This document shows, in pieces, positions 7,177 to 10,636 of a stretch of DNA of 10,636 nucleotides (position 1 is the first letter of the stretch; the number at the start of each line of letters is the position of its first letter). The notes under the pieces were generated by a model, which ran no database searches, was not told where the DNA came from, and worked only from the letters and a program-made list of their open reading frames with translations. A program made the position numbers and the translations under genes. Source of the stretch: an uncultured Eubacterium sp. (GTDB lineage: Bacteria; Bacillota; Clostridia; Peptostreptococcales; Anaerovoracaceae); the NCBI GenBank assembly GCA_947367725.1, contig CANBFZ010000033.1, positions 1 through 10,636 on the forward strand. The letters run 5' to 3'.

Positions 7177-7980
7177 TTAGTCTTGGTGTCTCGTTCTATT
7201 TATATTTTTTGCAGCATGATCCGCTTCTTCCACCAGCGCCTTTGTCGTGCGGCGGATGAAATCTTCAAACATGGGTACATCGATGGCGTTGGACGCGAAA
7301 CATACGATAAACGGCTGTCCTGCATAGACAATTCCCACATCGTGGGCTTTATCCTCTTCATCGCCGGTTTTGTGGGCGATGGGATAATCCATCATCAGAT
7401 GACCACCCATCTTGTGATTGATCTGCTGCTGCCGGAGTACTTCTTCCAGCCAGATAGAGGAAGCTTCATCCACCAGCGTTCGTTGGTACATCTTTTCTAA
7501 CAGCATGCCGATTTCTTCTGGCACGAAGTAATTATTGATGCCTCTGGCTTCTCGTTCCAGATCCCAGAATTCCCGGTTGAACTGCGTGCCGATCATACCC
7601 AGTTCCAAAAATGCTTCACGAATTGTTGGAACCCCGTAGTGCCGCAGCAGAGCGTTGGTCGCTGTGTTATCACTTAACGTAATCATCAGCTTGCCCAGGG
7701 TTTCCACATCTAAGGTTACATCGCCGGTCATGTGCTGCACGGCGCCGCAGCCAGGTACTTTCTGTTTTTCGCAGATGGTAATTTCTTCGCGGAAATCGGC
7801 CTTTCCTTGCCTGCGCAGCAAAAGGATTGCTGCCATCAGGGGCAGTTTGACAATGCTGGCAGGTAAAAAGGCTTCTTTTTCGCGAAAGCCATAGGTTTCA
7901 CCGGTGACCAGGTTACGATAATAGAATCCTGTTTTTCCAGGCATGGCGGCAAGTTCTGTCAAAATTTTATGTTTCATCAT
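7177..7980 (-). CDS. Class A beta-lactamase-fold serine hydrolase, cytoplasmic
   Basis: A 267-residue protein of the penicillin-recognising serine hydrolase fold (beta-lactamase2-like). All three active-site motifs are visible: SIVK (Ser42-Lys45), SDN (103-105) and KTG (204-206). Two things differ from true class A enzymes. There is no signal peptide or lipobox, and the omega-loop ExxLN motif is absent; the region reads REFWDLEREARGINNYFVP (136-154) instead, so the deacylating Glu166 equivalent is not apparent. It is therefore more likely a peptidase, amidase or esterase acting on small D-amino-acid compounds than a resistance enzyme. ATG 7980 overlaps the deacylase stop by ATGA and has AAAGGAG seven bases upstream; a second ATG follows directly. 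Translational coupling to the deacylase suggests a shared pathway. The family assignment is firm, the substrate unknown. Confidence 0.85.
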   Translation of the reverse strand: MMKHKILTELAAMPGKTGFYYRNLVTGETYGFREKEAFLPASIVKLPLMAAILLLRRQGKADFREEITICEKQKVPGCGAVQHMTGDVTLDVETLGKLMITLSDNTATNALLRHYGVPTIREAFLELGMIGTQFNREFWDLEREARGINNYFVPEEIGMLLEKMYQRTLVDEASSIWLEEVLRQQQINHKMGGHLMMDYPIAHKTGDEEDKAHDVGIVYAGQPFIVCFASNAIDVPMFEDFIRRTTKALVEEADHAAKNINRTRHQD

Positions 7981-9554
7981 TGCTGGACTCCTTTTCGCAA
8001 AATTGCGCCTGCTTTCGCTCCAGTATGGATGCCGTCTTTTGCGGTCAGCACGCCGTTTACGTAGACGCGGCGAATGCCTTTGCAGGCTTTTTTAGGCGCA
8101 TGAAAAGTCGGCGTGTCTTCGATTTCATCAAAGTTGAATAGGACTAAATCTGCATACATGCCTTCTTTGATCAGCCCTCTGTCGGAAAGACCAAGGCGGC
8201 TAGCCGGCAGACCTGTCATTTTGAAAATTGCTGTTTCCAGTGGAAACAGTTTCCGTTCTTTGCAGTATTTTGTCAGAACTCTCGGAAATGTGCCGTACCA
8301 GCGCGGGTGCGGCTGTCCTGGATATGTTATAGAAGCAGCTTCTCCATCAGAGCCGATCATGACGTAAGGCTGTTTCATAATATACTCGATGTCCTCTTCA
8401 CACATGCCATAGTTGACTTCGTTGACTCTGCCTCGCTCTTCTAAGATGAGATCAAAACAGGCATCCTCCGGGGTAACGCCGCGGTGTTTTGCGATTTCCT
8501 CTATATTTTTGCCTACAGTCCAGGCATTTTTTTCGCTGGCGACATAGGAAACATAAATATCACCCCATCTGCCTGCGTGACTTTCTTTGGCTTCTTGTTT
8601 CAGCTGTTCTCTGGTGATTGGATCAGAAAGCCGATGGAACAGTGCCTCCATGCCGCCGTCAAACGCCCATAGGGAAACGTTGCTGTCCAGCGAAGTTGCG
8701 GAAGCGCTGTACGGGTACTGGTCTGCCTGCACATCCATGCCCTCTCTTCTGGCGCGGTCAATCATAGCAATGGTTGTTTTGCAGCTGACCTGCCAGCCAG
8801 TTTTTCGTGTACATTTGTGATGAGAGACTTGCAGGGGTGCGCCAGAGCGCTTTGCAATTTCTAGTGCCTCGGAAAGCGCTTCTACTAGGTGGTCGCCTTC
8901 ATCTCGCATATGGGTTGCATAGAAAGCGCCAAAGGGCACCAGTTCTTCTGCTAAAGCAGCAAGTTCGTCTGTGTCAGCGTAACAGCCAGGTGGATAAATC
9001 AATCCGCTGGATAGAAAGAAGGCGCCGTCTCTCAGCGCACCGCGAAGCAGGCTGCGCATGGCAGCAAGTTCTGTCTCCGTAGGCTTGCGGGCATCAAAGC
9101 CCATGGCAGCAAGGCGAATGGTGCCATGCCCGACTGCAGTGCCGAAGTTGACGCTTAGTTTTTGTGCTTCCAGTAAATGCAGATATTCGCCGATGGTTTC
9201 CCAGTTGTAGGTTAAATCGCCGATATAGTCCTGCAGCTGTTTTTTCTTTTCCGCATCGGTACTAACTGGCGCTACGGACATCCCGCAGTTGCCGCCGATT
9301 TCTGTGGTGATCCCCTGAAGAATCCTACTTTCTGCCAGCGGGTATTTTTGTAGGGAAGTGTCGCTGTGAGAGTGGAGATCGATGAACCCGGGTGCCAGAT
9401 ATAGGTCTTCGCCATCGACGATCTCGTTTGCTTCGGCGTTGGGAATGGCGCCGACTTTATGAATGCGTCCGTCTTTTATGGCGACACTGCCGCGCTGCCA
9501 AGGCGCTGCGGTGCCATCAATGATGCGGACATTTTTGATGATGGTATCGTACAT
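7977..9554 (-). CDS. N-acyl-D-amino-acid deacylase (D-aminoacylase, amidohydrolase family)
   Basis: A 525-residue metal-dependent amidohydrolase that splits N-acyl-D-amino acids into a carboxylate and a free D-amino acid. The N-terminal beta domain (YDTIIKNVRIIDG) leads to the metal motif HSHSD (His61, His63). Then come the family cysteine in GGNCG (Cys90), His215 in ATHMRDEG, SHHK (His245/His246) and the catalytic aspartate in IGSDG (Asp403). The C-terminal LGLSDRGLIKEGMYADLVLF segment closes the barrel in the usual way. The start at 9554 is preferred because the AAAGGA box is ten bases upstream and family members begin close to MYD; an ATG at 9563 is only one base from that box. It is first in a two-gene operon behind a sigma-54 promoter. 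Related dipeptidases and dihydroorotase-like enzymes are less likely, given the cysteine and the SHHK motif. Confidence 0.92.
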   Translation of the reverse strand: MYDTIIKNVRIIDGTAAPWQRGSVAIKDGRIHKVGAIPNAEANEIVDGEDLYLAPGFIDLHSHSDTSLQKYPLAESRILQGITTEIGGNCGMSVAPVSTDAEKKKQLQDYIGDLTYNWETIGEYLHLLEAQKLSVNFGTAVGHGTIRLAAMGFDARKPTETELAAMRSLLRGALRDGAFFLSSGLIYPPGCYADTDELAALAEELVPFGAFYATHMRDEGDHLVEALSEALEIAKRSGAPLQVSHHKCTRKTGWQVSCKTTIAMIDRARREGMDVQADQYPYSASATSLDSNVSLWAFDGGMEALFHRLSDPITREQLKQEAKESHAGRWGDIYVSYVASEKNAWTVGKNIEEIAKHRGVTPEDACFDLILEERGRVNEVNYGMCEEDIEYIMKQPYVMIGSDGEAASITYPGQPHPRWYGTFPRVLTKYCKERKLFPLETAIFKMTGLPASRLGLSDRGLIKEGMYADLVLFNFDEIEDTPTFHAPKKACKGIRRVYVNGVLTAKDGIHTGAKAGAILRKGVQQ

Positions 9555-9603
9555 GTTCTGCATATCCTTTCTCTACCTGGAAAACTGTACTATTTATATA
9601 GTT

Positions 9604-9620
9604 TGCAAGAATAGTGCCAT
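9604..9620 (-). promoter_or_regulatory. Sigma-54 (-24/-12) promoter of the deacylase operon
   Basis: Read on the - strand from 9620, ATGGCACTATTCTTGCA contains a perfect TGGCAC (-24) and TTGCA (-12), with GG (9618-9617) and GC (9606-9605) exactly ten bases apart. The start would fall near 9593, giving a leader of about 39 nt before ATG 9554, much like the + strand operon. It is the second sigma-54 promoter in the window. Confidence 0.85.
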
Positions 9621-9690
9621 ATTTTTGCTGCAGGGAAATGGGATGAATACAAAGCGCAGATCGGGCGCCACAAAAAAATAGGAAGAAATA

Positions 9691-9720
9691 AACAGGTTAA
9701 AATGAATTAAAATAAGATTT
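9691..9720 (+). repeat. A-rich 10-bp phased repeats upstream of the deacylase promoter
   Basis: AACAGGTTAA, AATGAATTAA and AATAAGATTT lie head to tail at 10-bp spacing, 71-100 bases upstream of the -24 element. Aligned with the array at 4943-4972, about 20 of 27 positions agree with one offset. The composition is A-rich, so part of the similarity may be chance. Candidate enhancer site for a common sigma-54 activator. Confidence 0.3.
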
Positions 9721-9731
9721 TTTCCGAGACA

Positions 9732-9746
9732 GATTTCACAGAAATC
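9732..9746. promoter_or_regulatory. 15-bp palindrome GATTTC-ACA-GAAATC
   Basis: A perfect 6+3+6 inverted repeat lies between the two divergent promoters, about 16 bases upstream of the -35 box of the toxin promoter and about 112 bases upstream of the sigma-54 promoter. It could be an operator for either; no known consensus was recognised. Confidence 0.35.
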
Positions 9747-9761
9747 ATATCAGGAATAGGC

Positions 9762-9790
9762 TTGACGTGGGAACAAATGTTCTGTACTAT
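9762..9790 (+). promoter_or_regulatory. Sigma-70 promoter of the small toxin gene, with LexA box in spacer
   Basis: TTGACG (9762-9767) and TACTAT (9785-9790) are separated by the optimal 17 bases. The spacer contains GAACAAATGTTC (9771-9782), a perfect match to the Gram-positive LexA (DinR) core GAAC-N4-GTTC. LexA bound there would cover both promoter boxes, so the promoter should be silent until DNA damage. Transcription would start near 9797. Confidence 0.75.
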
Positions 9791-9810
9791 ATAGATATAT
9801 CACAGAGGGA

Positions 9811-9904
9811 ATCACCTGGCTTCTGCAAACAGCAGGAGAGAGGATTGATATACCAGGGATAAATGCCGTTCGGCGGTTTGGTCACTCTCGAGAAGGGGGT
9901 GATG
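9811..9904 (+). promoter_or_regulatory. Structured toxin mRNA leader with sequestered ribosome binding site
   Basis: ATCACC (9811-9816) is complementary to GGTGAT (9898-9903), the core of the AGGGGGTGAT ribosome binding site. Between them GAGAG/CTCTC (9836-9840, 9885-9889), ACCA/TGGT (9852-9855, 9879-9882) and GCCG/CGGC (9865-9868, 9871-9874) form a nested stem. GGCGGTTT (9872-9879) can also pair with AAACCGCC (9995-10002) just after the stop codon, a 5'-3' contact like those that keep full-length type I toxin mRNAs untranslated. Folding is inferred from complementarity only. Confidence 0.45.
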
Positions 9905-9906
9905 GT

Positions 9907-9990
9907 ATGCATTACATAACGATATCTGAATTGTTTCAGTTTACGTTAGTACTCGTAGCCTTTGCAACCTTGTTAAAAGGGCATAAGTAA
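9907..9990 (+). CDS. Small hydrophobic peptide, putative holin-like type I toxin
   Basis: A 27-codon open reading frame beginning MHYITISELFQF, followed by a single hydrophobic helix (TLVLVAFATLL, about 13-23) and a basic tail KGHK. This layout, a short polar start, one membrane helix and lysines at the end, is that of the small holin-like toxins of Bacillota, related in form to TxpA/BsrG-type peptides. A very strong ribosome binding site (AGGGGGTGAT, 9894-9903) lies just before ATG 9907; an ATG at 9902 reads only five codons. The LexA-box promoter upstream, the structured leader and the convergent antisense RNA promoter downstream are the usual surroundings of a type I toxin. The peptide would insert in the membrane and depolarise it. 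Toxicity is inferred, not shown; a regulatory or leader peptide is the alternative. Confidence 0.6.
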   Translation: MHYITISELFQFTLVLVAFATLLKGHK

Positions 9991-9997
9991 AGCAAAA

Positions 9998-10021
9998 CCG
10001 CCAAACGTGATTGTTTGACGG
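9998..10021 (-). terminator. Terminator of the antisense RNA
   Basis: On the - strand CCGTCAAAC and GTTTGGCGG pair over nine bases around a six-base loop, with TTTTGCTTT behind. It lies directly after the toxin stop codon. Confidence 0.6.
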
Positions 10022-10047
10022 CTTCATAAGAATTTTTGTTTGACTGA

Positions 10048-10075
10048 GCCGCCTTACCACAAGCGGCATTTCCTT
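10048..10075 (+). terminator. Weak terminator candidate for the toxin mRNA
   Basis: GCCGC (10048-10052) and GCGGC (10063-10067) form a short G+C stem with a ten-base loop, followed by ATTTCCTT. It would end the toxin mRNA inside the region covered by the antisense RNA, giving them about 80 complementary bases. The stem is short, so read-through to the hairpin at 10150 is possible. Confidence 0.4.
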
Positions 10076-10084
10076 GTTAATAAC

Positions 10085-10114
10085 AATATAGCATACTGCA
10101 GACGAATCTGTCAA
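10085..10114 (-). promoter_or_regulatory. Strong promoter of the antisense RNA
   Basis: TTGACA at 10114-10109 and TATATT at 10090-10085, preceded by the extended -10 TGC, with an 18-base spacer. It is among the best sigma-70 promoters in the window and has no open reading frame downstream that could explain it. Confidence 0.65.
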
Positions 10115-10149
10115 GGGTATGGTATATTGCAGAATAGAAACAACAGAGG

Positions 10150-10179
10150 AAAAGAGGAGATGTGTATCTTCTCTTTTTT
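10150..10179 (+). terminator. Rho-independent terminator hairpin
   Basis: AAAAGAGGAGAT (10150-10161) pairs with ATCTTCTCTTTT (10166-10177) around a GTGT loop, 12 pairs with one G-U, and the T-run reaches 10179. It insulates the toxin locus from the region to the right. Confidence 0.6.
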
Positions 10180-10335
10180 GGTAGACGCGTAGCGATGGGA
10201 TTTTTTATGCGGGGCACTGCAAGATACCATAATTGCCACACTAAACGGGATGGATGCCGAAGTAATTACTTTATTTATAAAAGCAGACAAGGACATGGAG
10301 AACTACCACAACTCATTGTGGTTTGCATGTCCCTC
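10180..10335. other. Non-coding stretch with a cruciform at 10291-10332
   Basis: No convincing gene was seen here. The main structure is a two-part stem: GGACATG (10291-10297) with CATGTCC (10326-10332), and inside it ACCACAA (10305-10311) with TTGTGGT (10316-10322) around the loop CTCA. It ends four bases before the -35 box of the poly-G promoter, and no T-run follows. A short open frame from 10193 to about 10338 has no good start or ribosome binding site. Confidence 0.4.
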
Positions 10336-10367
10336 TTGACAAAAATATGGCGGGGGGGGGGTATCAT
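10336..10367 (+). promoter_or_regulatory. Promoter with a ten-G tract in its spacer
   Basis: A perfect -35 TTGACA (10336-10341) and a -10-like TATCAT (10362-10367) are separated by 20 bases, half of which are an uninterrupted run of ten G (10352-10361). With seven or eight G the spacing would be 17 or 18, the optimum. Homopolymer runs in this position are known to switch promoters by slipped-strand mispairing, as in Neisseria opc and porA. It faces the gene at 10511. Confidence 0.45.
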
Positions 10368-10411
10368 ATTTATTGGAATTTCTAGTCGAACCGTAAGACT
10401 TTATGAAGGAT

Positions 10412-10439
10412 GTTAAGATTTTTTTAAGAAAAGATTAAA
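10412..10439 (+). promoter_or_regulatory. Three 11-bp-spaced TTAAG half sites, response-regulator operator
   Basis: GTTAAG (10412-10417), TTTAAG (10423-10428) and ATTAAA (10434-10439) repeat at exactly 11 bp. The first two match the streptococcal CiaR pattern NTTAAG-N5-WTTAAG, and the spacing is general for OmpR-family regulators. They lie upstream of a possible -10 TATGAT (10473-10478) with no clear -35 box, as expected for an activated promoter. Confidence 0.45.
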
Positions 10440-10510
10440 AGTTCTTTCGGTGTTTCTTTAAGAACTATGTATTATGATAGACTTGTAAACAAACAAAGGA
10501 AGGATTGGCA

Positions 10511-10636
10511 ATGGAGACTTTAGAGAACAAGGGAATCTGGGAAAAGAGAATCTGTGGCTGCATTGGAACGCTTCTGCCGCATTTTTTACTGACGGGGCTG
10601 ACGCTGCTTCTTCTGTTTGCACCTGTCCCCTATGGC
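10511..10636 (+). CDS. Membrane protein of unknown family (5' part only)
   Basis: Only the first 42 codons are in the window; the frame is open at the right edge. GGAAGGA (10498-10504) six bases before the ATG supports the start. A charged, probably cytoplasmic stretch of about 13 residues (METLENKGIWEKR) with two cysteines after it (ICGC) leads into a hydrophobic segment (about 18-38, with LLTGLTLLLLFAPVPYG at its end), so it is a membrane protein with a cytoplasmic N-terminus rather than a secreted one. I do not recognise the family from this fragment. The upstream region has the poly-G promoter and the response-regulator half sites, so expression is probably conditional. Confidence 0.7.
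   Translation, partial: METLENKGIWEKRICGCIGTLLPHFLLTGLTLLLLFAPVPYG

Larger units (their letters stand above)
9988..10078 (-). ncRNA. Antisense RNA antitoxin, overlapping the 3' end of the toxin mRNA
   Basis: A - strand promoter with perfect TTGACA (10114-10109), an 18-base spacer and extended -10 TGC-TATATT (10093-10085) should start an RNA near 10078. It would run leftward about 90 nt and end at a hairpin formed by 10021-10013 and 10006-9998. In the - strand RNA all nine pairs form (one is U-G), followed by TTTTGCTTT down to about 9989. On the + strand the same stem has a C-A mismatch, which argues that the terminator serves the antisense RNA. It would overlap the 3' untranslated part of the toxin mRNA, as RatA and SR4 do for txpA and bsrG in B. 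subtilis. Confidence 0.6.

Noticed and set aside
7045..7500. 151-codon + strand open frame opposite the serine hydrolase
   Set aside because: It is the reverse-strand shadow of a protein with intact SxxK/SDN/KTG motifs and also runs through the terminator hairpin.
9641..9681. Tiny + strand frame MNTKRRSGATKK
   Set aside because: Twelve codons, no good promoter, and it lies in the divergent regulatory region; may be chance.
10120..10128. Extended -10 TGG-TATATT on the + strand
   Set aside because: No -35 box at suitable spacing, and the transcript would end after about 45 bases at the hairpin at 10150.
10193..10338. Short open frame with a stretch LFIKADKDMENYHN that faintly recalls the end of GGDEF domains
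   Set aside because: No ribosome binding site or convincing start, only a few matching residues, and the frame is crossed by the cruciform; too weak to call a pseudogene.

Overview
The window looks like the chromosome of a low-to-moderate G+C Gram-positive anaerobe of the Clostridia (Bacillota). The support is strong AGGAGG-type ribosome binding sites, a lipoprotein substrate-binding protein, compact Rho-independent terminators, a Gram-positive type LexA box, and close relatives of Bacillus/Clostridium peptide-utilisation genes. This assignment is an inference; there is no rRNA or other marker in the window.

Left part (1-4913): the end of a family-5 ABC peptide importer operon on the + strand. 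It holds permease B (partial), permease C, ATPases D and F, then, after an 88-base gap with a hairpin, the lipoprotein binding protein. A strong terminator at 4882-4913 closes it.

Middle (4914-9620): two convergent two-gene operons. On the + strand are a P1-family (DmpA/BapA-type) self-processing aminopeptidase and an M55 D-aminopeptidase. On the - strand are an N-acyl-D-amino-acid deacylase translationally coupled to a cytoplasmic SxxK/SDN/KTG serine hydrolase of the class A beta-lactamase fold. They meet at two back-to-back terminators (6999-7062 and 7099-7156). Both operons are preceded by near-consensus sigma-54 (-24/-12) promoters (5040-5057 + and 9604-9620 -), each with an A-rich 10-bp-phased repeat upstream. 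The window therefore reads as a sigma-54-controlled module that imports small peptides and breaks down peptides and N-acyl derivatives containing D-residues or otherwise resistant bonds, for example cell-wall fragments or bacterial fermentation substrates. The activator is not encoded here.

Right part (9621-10510): mostly non-coding but dense in signals. A sigma-70 promoter whose spacer contains a perfect LexA core (GAACAAATGTTC) drives a leader of about 110 nt and a 27-residue hydrophobic peptide resembling the small holin-like toxins. A convergent promoter of excellent quality on the - strand would make an antisense RNA of about 90 nt, ending at a hairpin next to the toxin stop codon. Together these look like an SOS-inducible type I toxin-antitoxin locus. 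Further right are a terminator hairpin, a cruciform, and a TTGACA/TATCAT promoter whose spacer holds ten consecutive G (candidate phase-variable promoter). Then come three 11-bp-spaced TTAAG-type half sites typical of OmpR-family response regulators, ahead of a membrane protein gene cut by the window edge (10511 onward).
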